A stretch of 64,000 nt of DNA from JALYGY01 sp963800975 (GTDB lineage Bacteria > Actinomycetota > Rubrobacteria > Rubrobacterales > Rubrobacteraceae): positions 372,001-436,000 of the forward strand of contig CAWDDB010000008.1 of the NCBI GenBank assembly GCA_963800975.1, in the 5' to 3' direction. The notes beneath the pieces were generated by a model. That model was not told the origin of the DNA and made no database searches. It saw nothing but the letters and a program-made list of their open reading frames with translations. Shown in pieces: positions 9,077 through 17,585 of this stretch. Positions within the stretch are counted from its first letter, which is position 1; each line of letters opens with the position of its first letter. A program made the position numbers and the translations under genes.

Positions 9077-10510
9077 TTGACGGGGACGTTAACGAGACGA
9101 GATTTTCTCAAGGCAACGGGCGCGACCCTGCTCGGCGCCTCGGCCCTCTCCGCGGGATGTACCCCCGTTCTGACCAGGAGCTCGGGCGCGAACGTGGTCC
9201 TGGTGGTGGTGGACAGCCTCAGGAGGGACCACATCGGCGCCTACGCCAACCCCTGGATAAGTACCCCCAACCTCGACGCCCTAGCCCGGCAGAGCCTGCT
9301 CTTCGGGCGAGCCTACCCGGAGTCGCTTCCGACCATCTGCGCCAGGCGAGCCATCCACACAGGCTTCAGGACCTTCCCGTTCAGGGACTGGCGTCGCTAC
9401 AAGGGCGTAGACACTCCGCTCTGGGGCTGGCAGCCGATCCCGGACGGACAGGCGCACCTGGCGGATATCCTGAAGCAGGACGGCTACCAGACCTTGATGA
9501 TGACGGACAACCTCCACCAGTACGAAGCCTCCATGAACTTCCAGCAGGGCTTCGACGTCTTCGACTTTATCCGCGGCCAGACGACCGACGGCTACGCGCC
9601 GCCCTGGACCGCCCCGGCGAGCAAGGTAGAGGGCGTACTGGGGTTACGAGATTACTTTGAGCAGTACTTCGCCAACACCTCGTACCGCCGGGCCGAGGAG
9701 GACTGGTTCGCCCCAAGGGTGTTCGCGGGAGCGACCGAGATGCTCGAAGCAGCCAGTGGGGCGTCGCCGTTCTTCCTTTTGGTGGACAATTACGACCCGC
9801 ACCCGCCTAACGACCCTCCGGACGAGTACGTAGCAATGTACGACGAACCTTACGATGGGCCTGAGCCCTACTCTCCCGTGCAGGGCCCAAGCGACTATCT
9901 CACCGAGCGACAGCTGCAGCGAATGCGCGCGCTCTACGCCGGTGAGATCACGATGGTCGACCGCTGGCTCGGCCGCTTCCTGCACAAGATGGAGGATCTC
10001 GGGCTCATGGATAACACCCTCCTCATCCTCCTCTCGGACCACGGCGTCGCCCTCGGCGAGCACGGCATCATGGGCAAGCCTCCCAACGCGCTCTGGCCCG
10101 AGGTTACCGACATCCCGTTCATGATCCGGCACCCGGAAGGCAAGGGGGCTGGCCAGAGTAGCGATTACTTCGCCTCGACCCACGACGTGGCGCCAACGAT
10201 CCTCGGCTTCCTCGGCATAGAGCCCGATGAGCCCATGGACGGGCAGGACCTCTCAGGACTACTATACGGGGACGAAGTCGAACCCCGGCAACACTTTACG
10301 CTGGGCTACCACAACTTCGTTCTGGCAAGGGACGACCGATACGTGATGTTCTGCCGCAACGACGGCGCATCCCCAAAACTCTTCGACATCGGGACCGACC
10401 CGGAGATGAGGCGTGATCTAGCGGCGTCGGATCCCGGTACGGCCCGCCGCATGTACGACGAGTACGTCCTCGCAGACGCCGGCGGCCCCCTTCCCAGCTA
10501 CGACACCTGA
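9077..10510 (+). CDS. Sulfatase-fold hydrolase with Thr at the nucleophile position
   Basis: A 477-residue protein of the alkaline phosphatase superfamily, Tat-exported (TRRDFLKATGA, residues 6-16) with a lipobox-like SAGC (C28). Metal-binding segments are VVVDSLRRDHIG near residue 46 and LLSDHGVALGEHG later. Where sulfatases have CxPSR, this protein reads PTICARRAIHTG. Aligned on the arginine and TG, the nucleophile is T86, and the only nearby Cys (C88) is two residues off. It may therefore be a phosphodiesterase or phosphotransferase rather than a formylglycine sulfatase. The TTG start at 9077 has a strong AAAGGAG six bases upstream. Confidence 0.82.
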   Translation: MTGTLTRRDFLKATGATLLGASALSAGCTPVLTRSSGANVVLVVVDSLRRDHIGAYANPWISTPNLDALARQSLLFGRAYPESLPTICARRAIHTGFRTFPFRDWRRYKGVDTPLWGWQPIPDGQAHLADILKQDGYQTLMMTDNLHQYEASMNFQQGFDVFDFIRGQTTDGYAPPWTAPASKVEGVLGLRDYFEQYFANTSYRRAEEDWFAPRVFAGATEMLEAASGASPFFLLVDNYDPHPPNDPPDEYVAMYDEPYDGPEPYSPVQGPSDYLTERQLQRMRALYAGEITMVDRWLGRFLHKMEDLGLMDNTLLILLSDHGVALGEHGIMGKPPNALWPEVTDIPFMIRHPEGKGAGQSSDYFASTHDVAPTILGFLGIEPDEPMDGQDLSGLLYGDEVEPRQHFTLGYHNFVLARDDRYVMFCRNDGASPKLFDIGTDPEMRRDLAASDPGTARRMYDEYVLADAGGPLPSYDT

Positions 10511-10523
10511 GGCGCGACGCCTC
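10509..10523 (+). terminator. Weak hairpin after the sulfatase-fold gene
   Basis: A six-base-pair stem (GAGGCG/CGCCTC) with a three-base loop begins at the stop codon. There is no T-run after it, so termination is uncertain. The rest of the 184-bp gap to the next gene shows nothing I can name. Confidence 0.25.
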
Positions 10524-10694
10524 GTGCCGACACCACACGCGGCGCACGAACCACCGGCCCAATCTCTCTTACTCGAATCCCTGCAACCAATCGCCCTCCT
10601 CGCGGGCGTGCTCGCGCCAACCGGCGCCCGGTTGCTGCGGAATTCGGTACCCTTACCGGACACCGAGGTTGGGCCGACACACTAGCGGGACAAT

Positions 10695-11357
10695 ATGCGC
10701 GTGAAACAAACGACGCAGAGAAAGGTGCGGGAGCCCGTCAACGGGTTCACCCACCTGGCGGGGGCCTTGCTCGCAACTGCGGGGCTCGGAGTGCTGCTAG
10801 CGGACGCGCGTAGCGCGGATCAGGCCCTGGCGTTTGGGATCTTTGGCCTAAGCCTGGTCTCGCTCTACACGGTCAGCGCCCTGTACCACCTCCTGCCGCT
10901 CTCCCCAGCCGGGGTCGCGAAGATGAGGAGGCTGGATCACATGACGATCTTTGTCCTCATCGCGGGCACGTACGCACCCTTCTGCCTGCTCGCGTTGGAA
11001 GGCCGGTGGAGGTGGGGATTGCTGGCCCTTGTTTGCGGCCTGGCGTTGTGCGGCATCCTTCTTAAGGCTTTGTGGATGGACGCCCCGCGCTGGGTGTCCG
11101 TGGCGCTATACCTTGGCATGGGGTGGGTCGCCGTCATTGCAGCTCCCGCCCTGTTTAGCGCGGTCCCGCTGGCCGGGATGGCCTGGGTGCTGGCCGGCGG
11201 CCTGGCCTACAGCGCCGGCGCCGTGGTCTATTGGTTGCGGCAACCCAACCCCATACCTGGCGTCTTCGGGTTTCACGAGCTGTGGCACCTGTTCGTCCTG
11301 GCCGGAAGCGCCTGCCACTTCTGGGCCGTGCTGAGGTACCTAGCGCCGCTCGCTTGA
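10695..11357 (+). CDS. Hemolysin III family (YqfA/HlyIII) membrane protein
   Basis: A 220-residue protein with seven hydrophobic segments and the family's histidine-bearing signatures: NGFTHLAGALLA near the N-terminus, SALYHLL (about residue 57), RLDHMTIFVLIAGTYAPF, and GFHELWHLFVLAGSACHF near the C-terminus. These place it in the PAQR/hemolysin III superfamily. Despite the name, most bacterial members have no shown haemolytic activity; the conserved His/Asp/Ser set suggests a metal-dependent membrane hydrolase. The ATG at 10695 has a modest GCGGGA upstream. It is convergent with the PfpI-like gene. Confidence 0.9.
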   Translation: MRVKQTTQRKVREPVNGFTHLAGALLATAGLGVLLADARSADQALAFGIFGLSLVSLYTVSALYHLLPLSPAGVAKMRRLDHMTIFVLIAGTYAPFCLLALEGRWRWGLLALVCGLALCGILLKALWMDAPRWVSVALYLGMGWVAVIAAPALFSAVPLAGMAWVLAGGLAYSAGAVVYWLRQPNPIPGVFGFHELWHLFVLAGSACHFWAVLRYLAPLA

Positions 11358-11372
11358 GGTTTCCTTGTCGGG

Positions 11373-11894
11373 CTACCCGTCCGCGAGCGCCGCGACGAGC
11401 TCGCGGCAAAAGTCCGGGATATCGGGAACCACGCGACCCCAGACCAGGTTTCCTTCGCGGAAAGCCGGCTTGTCCACCCAGGTCGCGCCCGCGTTCACGA
11501 GGTCGTCCTTGATACCGAGGGAGCCTGTCGCGCTCATGCCCTCGACTATGCCCGCCGAGATCGCGACCAGTCCCCCGTGGCAGATGATGCCAACCGTCTT
11601 TCCCCTGTCGTGCACCGCCCGGACGAGGTCCGTGATCTCCTTGTACCGGCGCAGCTTGTCAGGCGCCCAACCGCCCGGGATCACGACGCCGTCGAGATCT
11701 AAGGCGTCCACGTCCCCGGCCGTCGCATCCGCTTGCGCTTGCAAGGCGTTCTTGCCACGTACGGGTTCCAGATCCGGCCCGACGGAGACCACCTCCGCGC
11801 CTTCCTCCTGCATCCGCATGACCGTGACCCAGTACTCGAGGTCCTCGAATCCCTCGGCGACCAGCACGGCGACCTTCTTCCCGCTTAGTCTCAT
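11373..11894 (-). CDS. PfpI/DJ-1 family protein (type 1 glutamine amidotransferase-like)
   Basis: A 173-residue DJ-1/PfpI-fold protein. The nucleophile elbow reads GIICHGGLVAISAG, with the reactive Cys followed by His as in PfpI proteases and deglycase-type members. EGFEDLEYWVTVMRMQEEGA near the N-terminus supplies the glutamate. Members protect against reactive carbonyls or act as peptidases; the sequence does not decide which. The ATG at 11894 overlaps the last four bases of recQ, so the two are probably translationally coupled. Confidence 0.88.
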   Translation of the reverse strand: MRLSGKKVAVLVAEGFEDLEYWVTVMRMQEEGAEVVSVGPDLEPVRGKNALQAQADATAGDVDALDLDGVVIPGGWAPDKLRRYKEITDLVRAVHDRGKTVGIICHGGLVAISAGIVEGMSATGSLGIKDDLVNAGATWVDKPAFREGNLVWGRVVPDIPDFCRELVAALADG

Positions 11895-14047
11895 GCGTCC
11901 TCCTTTCTAGCGGTCGAACTGTCGACCTGCTTTGCGAGCAATACGTTCACGGCTTCTCTTGCCTGCGCTCCGCCCAGCTCGAGGGCGCGCGCGAGCTCGG
12001 TCACGGCATCGGCCCCGCTTCCGGAGCGCAGGAGGCGTTCTGCGGCGTCGAGGTGCGCCCGGTAGTCGGGTTGGATCGAGTGCTCCTCCGGGGCCGCGGC
12101 CTGCTCCCCGCGCACGAGTGCCAGCAGGTCCTCGCCATAGCGGGCGGCGCGCCTGAGGCCGATGCCCTTTATGGTGCCCAACTCGTGCACCGTCCGCGGC
12201 TTGCGCTGCGCGATCTCCTCCAGGTGCGAGTTGTGGAGCACGACGTAAGCCGGAACTTGCTGGCGCTTCGCCTGTTCTCCCCTCCAGCGCTTGAGCCTCT
12301 CGAAGAGGACGCGGTCCGTGGCGACGGGGGTACCGTTCGGTTCGGGCTCAGATGGGTCCTGGGATGCCGCCGCGGGTTTGAGACGAGGCGTTGCCTCGCT
12401 CTCCCCGAGGCACACGTCGCAAGCACCACAAGGGGCGACCGGCTCGAGGTCTCCGAAATGTCTCAGGAGACGCTCGCGGCGGCAGGTGGTCAGTCCAGCG
12501 TAGGCTTCGACGTCCCGAATCTGAGCGTATGCTGCCCCCGAGCGGCTTTTGAGCCTTGCCGCGATGTTGCGTCGGCTCTGCGCGTCGAGCGAATCGGTTT
12601 TCAGCCTCACGTCCACAACCGAGCCGCGAGGGATGATCTCGGCTATATCGTCGACCATCATCCGGTACAGGGCACCCTGCGCGACGGCTGGCCTGACCCC
12701 CGCGCGGCGGGCGAGCTCGGGCACCGCAATGGTTCCCTCGCCCGGCAACGCGGCGTGCACGGCGGCCACCTCTTCTCGCAGGCCCTCCCGTTCCTCCTCG
12801 ACGCGCCGCACCTCCACCTCGGCCCACAGGTCATAGCCGCGATGGACGAGCCCGGAGTCCTCGAGGCTGCCCAGGACGATCCAGGCCGAGTCAGGGTCGA
12901 CCCCGCCGAGAGCGGCGAGCGAGCTGGGGGGCACGTTCACCCTGCCGTCGCGCTCCAGGCTGGCGAGGGCCCGAAATAGCGCCCCCACCTCGCTCTCTCC
13001 CGCCGTGCCGAGGGTAACGAATCGTTTGCGCCGCCCCAGGTCGGCGCTGCGGTACAGAACCACGCACTCGGCCCTATCCCCGTCCCGGCCTGCTCGTCCG
13101 GACTCCTGCATGTACGCCGGCAAGCTACCCGGCACGCTCGAGTGGACCACGAAACGAACGTTTGGCTTGTCCACCCCCATGCCGAAAGCTATCGTCGCGA
13201 CGACCACGGAGAGCTCGTCCGTCATAAAGCGCTCCTGCACCTCCGAACGCTCGGACGGTCCCATGCCGGCATGGTACGCGGCGGCGTCAACGCCCGAGCG
13301 GCGCATGTGCGCGGCAAGCTCCTCGCAGTCCTTGCGCGTCGTCGCGTACACGATACCGGGCGGAGTCGCGTTCCGGACGACGTCGAGAATCAGGGGCAGC
13401 TTGTGCTTCTTCTCGCGCGCAGGCAACACCTTGTAGGTCAGGTTCGGGCGGTTGAAGCTCGTCACCACGACCTCGGGGGATCGCATCTTGAGCGACCGGA
13501 GGATGTCATTCCGCACGCGCGGCGTGGCCGTGGCGGTCAGCGCGAGTACGGGCGGGCTGCCCAGGTCTCGCACGGCGCGGGGCAAGAAAAGGTAGTCCGG
13601 GCGGAAGTCGTGGCCCCACTCCGAGATACAGTGCGCCTCGTCGACCACGAACAGTCCTACGCCGGCGCGGCGCAACGAGAGCACGAACTCCAGCGAGCGG
13701 AGACGCTCCGGGGCAACGTAGAGCATCTTGATCTCGCCTGTTCGCACCCTCCGCTCCACGTCCCAGCGTTCCTCCGGAGAGAGCCCCGAGTGGAGCGTGG
13801 CAGCCCCCGTGACAGAGCTCTGGATCAGGGAGTCTACCTGGTCCTTCATCAGGGAGATAAGGGGCGACACGATGACCGTGAGGCTCTCCTGCATGAGGGC
13901 AGGGACCTGGTAGCAGAGGCTCTTCCCGCCGCCGGTGGGCATCACCGCGAGGGTGTCGCGGCCCTCAAGAACCGCCCTGATGGTCTCCTCTTGCCCAGGC
14001 CGAAACGAGTCGAATCCAAAAATCTCTCTGAGCACCCTCGCTGGCAC
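11891..14047 (-). CDS. recQ: RecQ-family ATP-dependent DNA helicase
   Basis: A 718-residue 3'-5' helicase for recombination and repair. Helicase motifs are clear: TGGGKSLCYQ (motif I, about residues 38-47), VVDEAHCISEWGHDFRP (motif II, DEAH at 136-139), ALTATATP (III) and QESGRAGRDG (VI). A winged-helix-like region occupies about 365-500. The zinc-type cysteines (C522, C540, C543, C546) come after it, and an HRDC-like domain follows at about 585-660 (LGTIKGIGLRRAARYG). In the classical E. coli layout the zinc site precedes the winged helix, so the order here is unusual. GTG start at 14047. First gene of a two-gene unit with the PfpI-like gene. Confidence 0.93.
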   Translation of the reverse strand: MPARVLREIFGFDSFRPGQEETIRAVLEGRDTLAVMPTGGGKSLCYQVPALMQESLTVIVSPLISLMKDQVDSLIQSSVTGAATLHSGLSPEERWDVERRVRTGEIKMLYVAPERLRSLEFVLSLRRAGVGLFVVDEAHCISEWGHDFRPDYLFLPRAVRDLGSPPVLALTATATPRVRNDILRSLKMRSPEVVVTSFNRPNLTYKVLPAREKKHKLPLILDVVRNATPPGIVYATTRKDCEELAAHMRRSGVDAAAYHAGMGPSERSEVQERFMTDELSVVVATIAFGMGVDKPNVRFVVHSSVPGSLPAYMQESGRAGRDGDRAECVVLYRSADLGRRKRFVTLGTAGESEVGALFRALASLERDGRVNVPPSSLAALGGVDPDSAWIVLGSLEDSGLVHRGYDLWAEVEVRRVEEEREGLREEVAAVHAALPGEGTIAVPELARRAGVRPAVAQGALYRMMVDDIAEIIPRGSVVDVRLKTDSLDAQSRRNIAARLKSRSGAAYAQIRDVEAYAGLTTCRRERLLRHFGDLEPVAPCGACDVCLGESEATPRLKPAAASQDPSEPEPNGTPVATDRVLFERLKRWRGEQAKRQQVPAYVVLHNSHLEEIAQRKPRTVHELGTIKGIGLRRAARYGEDLLALVRGEQAAAPEEHSIQPDYRAHLDAAERLLRSGSGADAVTELARALELGGAQAREAVNVLLAKQVDSSTARKEDA

Positions 14048-14128
14048 TACCCAAATATACGGCCTCGACCGCAGGCTTTAAAGCGGTTCGGCCCGCGGAG
14101 CCCGCAAGAGCGTAGCCTGGCCTCGAAA

Positions 14129-14968
14129 CTAATCCTCTCGCTGTTGGGGGGCGAACCTCGGTATTGGTCTGAGGCCCTGGATGTGTCCCGGCGGCCTGTC
14201 CCCTCGGTCGGGGGGCGGCTTCTCCTCCTTGGGAGGCCCTTCCTCCGCGGCGTCCAGGAGGTCTTCGAGGCTGCGCCGGATGTCGGCGCAAGCCCTGCGG
14301 TAGGCGAACTTGAAGGCCAGGCCGGGCGCGGCAAGGGCAGGGATCACGCCTAGCAGGAACAACGGGTTCTGGGCTCCGGCAAGTATGAACAGCACCGCGA
14401 GTGTTACACCAATGATCCCGCCGAGCGAAAGGTACTCCGCGCGCTGGTTTGAGACGTCCGCGGTCAGGTTCGCGTCGCAGCGGGCTTCGTCCAGATCCTC
14501 GACGCGCAGCTCGACCGAGTGCGTCTTGAGCAGGGCCCGGTTGCCGGAGAAGTCGAGCGTGCGGCGGACGACGCCTAGCAGGTCGCCGGAGTCCCAGAGT
14601 GAGCTGCTCTCGGTCTTGCGCCGCAGCTTGAGGCCCTGTTCGAGGCGCAGTAGCGATTCCAGGTGCTCGCGCGTCGTGACGGGGGAGCGCTCCACCTCCC
14701 TCACGGCCCGAAGACGCGCGGGCCCGTAGGCCTTCCAGGACAGGCCGCGCGGCTCGGCGGTCTTCTCGGAGGCCAGATCCCACATGGCCCTGCGAACGTC
14801 CTGCTCGGGGATCCCGGCGGCTGCGGCCACCTGGACCAGTATCTCCGGGGAGACCGAAGGCGTGCCATCGTCGTCGCGCGACCAGCGCCGCGCGTTAAGC
14901 TCCGCGGCGCGGCGCAGGATCATCTCGACCTCGGCGGGTCTCAGGCGCTTGGTCGGCTCTTCCGCCAT
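14129..14968 (-). CDS. Two-TM membrane protein with helical N-terminal module
   Basis: A 279-residue protein I cannot name. Residues 8-65 (RLRPAEVEMILRRAAELNAR, then SPEILVQVAAAAGIPEQDVR) form a helical module that recurs at the start of otherwise unrelated bacterial membrane proteins. A mixed region follows, then two adjacent membrane segments (about 178-215) and a proline-rich, charged tail (PPKEEKPPPDRGDRPPG). It lies between recQ and pgsA on the same strand, 22 bp after pgsA. The context suggests a housekeeping envelope role, but nothing more precise. Confidence 0.55.
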   Translation of the reverse strand: MAEEPTKRLRPAEVEMILRRAAELNARRWSRDDDGTPSVSPEILVQVAAAAGIPEQDVRRAMWDLASEKTAEPRGLSWKAYGPARLRAVREVERSPVTTREHLESLLRLEQGLKLRRKTESSSLWDSGDLLGVVRRTLDFSGNRALLKTHSVELRVEDLDEARCDANLTADVSNQRAEYLSLGGIIGVTLAVLFILAGAQNPLFLLGVIPALAAPGLAFKFAYRRACADIRRSLEDLLDAAEEGPPKEEKPPPDRGDRPPGHIQGLRPIPRFAPQQRED

Positions 14969-14990
14969 ACGGGACCCGATTCTACAGGTT

Positions 14991-15566
14991 TCAGAGCCTC
15001 TGATCTCGCTTCGAAGTAACCGAGAGGATTCGCGGCGTGTCCCTGAGGTAAGACCAGCCGGATAACAACGTGAGGATCACGGCGATGAGCATCGCCCACC
15101 AGCCCACCTCGCTCATGACCCCGCGCCACCCGGAGGCGCCGGGCTCGCCCAACAACAAGATAAACACCGCGATGCTCTGGGCGTTCATCTTGGCCTTGCC
15201 CCAACTGTTGGCGGCGATAACCTCTCCGGATTCCAGGGCGACCATCCGCAGCCCGGTCACGGCGAACTCCCGGATCACCATGATCGCGGCCATCCAGGCT
15301 GGCATCGATCCCTCTCCCACCAGCACGAAGAAGACCGAGACTATCAGCGCCTTGTCGGCGATCGAGTCCATCAGCTTGCCGAAACCGGTGACCTCGTTGG
15401 AGCGGCGGGCGGCGATGCCGTCGAAGTAGTCCGTCAGGATGGCCCCGACGTAGATCGCGACCGCCAACCAGCGGGCCCAGCCGAAGGGCAGATACAGCGC
15501 GATCATGAGCGGCACTACAGCCACAACCCGAATTAGGGTGAGCTGGTTGGCGAGGGTCAGGCGCAC
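14991..15566 (-). CDS. pgsA: CDP-diacylglycerol-glycerol-3-phosphate 3-phosphatidyltransferase
   Basis: A CDP-alcohol phosphatidyltransferase that makes phosphatidylglycerol phosphate at the membrane. The signature DG-x2-AR-x8-G-x3-D-x3-D is complete (DYFDGIAARR, then GKLMDSIAD). About five hydrophobic segments follow the family pattern. I chose the GTG at 15566, giving 191 residues, the usual length: AGGAC sits about ten bases upstream and the protein then begins VRLTLANQLTLIR as family members do. The open frame continues 28 codons upstream to 15650, but that extension is polar and atypical. Confidence 0.92.
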   Translation of the reverse strand: MRLTLANQLTLIRVVAVVPLMIALYLPFGWARWLAVAIYVGAILTDYFDGIAARRSNEVTGFGKLMDSIADKALIVSVFFVLVGEGSMPAWMAAIMVIREFAVTGLRMVALESGEVIAANSWGKAKMNAQSIAVFILLLGEPGASGWRGVMSEVGWWAMLIAVILTLLSGWSYLRDTPRILSVTSKRDQRL

Positions 15567-15679
15567 CGCTGTTGTCCTATCTCGCGTGCCAAACCGATCC
15601 CTCTCTCGAAACTTCGGACCGCCGCTCGGATCCCGCAGCCAAACTAGCACCTTTCTCGCCTCGTCTCAAGGCGGTCGTA

Positions 15680-17077
15680 CTAGCGTTCGGAGGTGCCCCG
15701 GATCTGGGTTACGGCCGGCGTGAAGAAGTAACCGAACAGCCAGTCCGCCGCAATTCGTACCCTGCTTTGGGGGCTGTTCAGACGCACGAGGTAGGCCATG
15801 CGCCAGAACAGAGCCGCAAGCAAGCCGGTGAAGCGGACGCCCATCACCTCGTTTACCGCGAAGTCGCTACCGAGCTCGACAAGCTGGCCGAGCGGCCGGT
15901 ACTCGAAGCTCGTGAGGTCTTCCTCCCGGCCGTCGATCGCGGCTAGCACGTTGCGAGCCACCACGTGTCCCTCCTGGATGGCGGCCTGCGCCGTGGGCGG
16001 GACTACTTTGCCATCTTGCCCGGGGCGGACGTCCTGTACCGCGGCGCAGTCCCCTATGGCCCAGGCGTTGGAGCGCCCCTCGACCCGAAGGTAACCGTCC
16101 ACCTTTACGCCTGTCCGCTGGTCCACGGGCAAGCCGTCGGTCTCTATGCCGAGGTTGGGCCGGTTTCCTGCGGTCCAGATCACGTTCTCCGAATCGATGT
16201 CGTGGCCGCCCTTGAGTTTGACGCAGCTGTCGGTGATCTCTTCGGCCATGGCCCCGGTCCTTACCTCGATCCGCTGGTTGGCCATCCTCGCCCTCGCGGC
16301 CTTGCGCAGGGCTGGGTCGAGCTCGGGCAGGATGTTCGGCAGGGCCTCGAGCAGGATTATCCGCACGCGGTGCGGGTCTATATTGGGATAGTCGGGTGCC
16401 AGGTTCTCGTGCACGAGCGTGTGTATCTCCGACGCCACCTCGACCCCCGTGGCCCCTCCGCCTATGACGACGAAGGTCAGCTTGGACTCCGGCACGTCGC
16501 CCCTGATCAGGGAGACCTCCTCGAAGCGCTCGATGACCCGATTCCTTATGGCCTCGGCGTCCTCGACGCCCCTCATCGTGAGGCTGTGCTCCTCCACACC
16601 CGGGATGCCGAAGAAGTTGGGCAGGCCGCCGAGCGAGACGATGATCTGGTCGAAGGGAAACTCGAGGTCACCGTCGGCGACCACCACCTGACGGTCCAGG
16701 TCGATCTTCTTGCCCTCGGCCCGCCGGAAGCTGGCGCCGGCGGTGATCAGGGCCCGCCTCAACGGCTGGGCGACGTTGCGGGCGTCGATGTCGCTGCTGA
16801 CGATACCTGGCACCATGGGCCAGAAGGTGAAGAAGTTGTTCTTGGCAAGCATCAGGATCCCGACGTCGTCGCGGTCCTTGACGAGGGTGCATAGGTCCTT
16901 GGCCGCCGTGTACCCTCCGAAGCCGCCCCCGAGCACGAGCACCTTCGTCTCGAACTCCTCGTAGGGCGGTTTCTCCCACGCGGCGTAGCGAGGCGCAGGG
17001 TTGAGGGCTCTCCTGAGGGCCCCAAGGCCTACTGCCAACCCACCTAGCGCCAGTCCACCCTTGACCCATGAGTTCAT
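15680..17077 (-). CDS. ndh: Type II NADH dehydrogenase (NDH-2)
   Basis: A 465-residue flavoprotein that passes electrons from NADH to quinone without pumping protons. An N-terminal hydrophobic stretch (residues 5-22) precedes the FAD-binding motif VLVLGGGFGGYTAAKDL (about 47-63). The NADH-binding motif is FVVIGGGATGVEVASEI (about residue 208), and AIGDCAAVQD marks the second FAD contact. The C-terminal ALFWRMAYLVRL matches the amphipathic membrane-attachment region. The ATG at 17077 has a strong GGGAGGTC upstream. A rotenone-insensitive dehydrogenase of this kind fits an aerobic actinobacterium. Confidence 0.93.
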   Translation of the reverse strand: MNSWVKGGLALGGLAVGLGALRRALNPAPRYAAWEKPPYEEFETKVLVLGGGFGGYTAAKDLCTLVKDRDDVGILMLAKNNFFTFWPMVPGIVSSDIDARNVAQPLRRALITAGASFRRAEGKKIDLDRQVVVADGDLEFPFDQIIVSLGGLPNFFGIPGVEEHSLTMRGVEDAEAIRNRVIERFEEVSLIRGDVPESKLTFVVIGGGATGVEVASEIHTLVHENLAPDYPNIDPHRVRIILLEALPNILPELDPALRKAARARMANQRIEVRTGAMAEEITDSCVKLKGGHDIDSENVIWTAGNRPNLGIETDGLPVDQRTGVKVDGYLRVEGRSNAWAIGDCAAVQDVRPGQDGKVVPPTAQAAIQEGHVVARNVLAAIDGREEDLTSFEYRPLGQLVELGSDFAVNEVMGVRFTGLLAALFWRMAYLVRLNSPQSRVRIAADWLFGYFFTPAVTQIRGTSER

Positions 17078-17189
17078 TGCGACCTCCCGCGATCTACGTC
17101 ACCCGGGCATCGAAGCACCAGCCCGCCAACCCGATACCTATCTTACCTGACGGGGCGAACAGAAAAACCTTCGCGCCTCGCGCCATCCC

Positions 17190-17585
17190 CTAGAAGACCG
17201 CGACCCGTACGGTTCTCTGCCTGGGCCCGTCGAACTCCGCAAGAAAGACGCCCTGCCAACGACCGAGGTCCAGGTCTCCGTCCTTGACCAGCACCTGCTG
17301 GGTTCCGCCGAACAGGCTGGTCAGCAGGTGGGAGTCGCTGTTGCCCTCTGCATGCTCGAAGCGCACGTCGAGCGAAGCTATGAGCGCCTCGCAGGCCGCC
17401 GCGAGGTCCCGCGGCACATCCCGGTCGTAGTCCTCGTTGACCGTCACGGCCGCGGTCGTGTGGGTCGAGGAGATCACGCAGAGTCCCTCCTGCACGCCCG
17501 ACTGCCTCACGGCGTCGCGAACCTCCTGGGTTATAGACACGAACTCGTAGCGCGCGCCGGTCCGTGTCTGCACGTCGACGATCAT
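17190..17585 (-). CDS. YjbQ/UPF0047 family protein (secondary thiamine-phosphate synthase-like)
   Basis: A 131-residue single-domain protein with the family signatures SSTHTTAAVTVNEDYDRDV (about residues 39-57) and HAEGNSDSHLLTSLFGG, plus the typical ending GRWQGVFLAEFDGPR. The histidines and acidic residues form the conserved metal-like site. Some homologues show weak thiamine-phosphate synthase activity; the physiological role is unsettled. The ATG at 17585 overlaps the stop of the upstream HAD gene by four bases and has GGGAGGAG just before it. Confidence 0.9.
   Translation of the reverse strand: MIVDVQTRTGARYEFVSITQEVRDAVRQSGVQEGLCVISSTHTTAAVTVNEDYDRDVPRDLAAACEALIASLDVRFEHAEGNSDSHLLTSLFGGTQQVLVKDGDLDLGRWQGVFLAEFDGPRQRTVRVAVF

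Noticed and set aside
13142..14353. 403-codon plus-strand frame opposite recQ
   Set aside because: Antisense to well-supported recQ and the neighbouring membrane gene; composition is that of a shadow frame, with no domain or ribosome-binding site.
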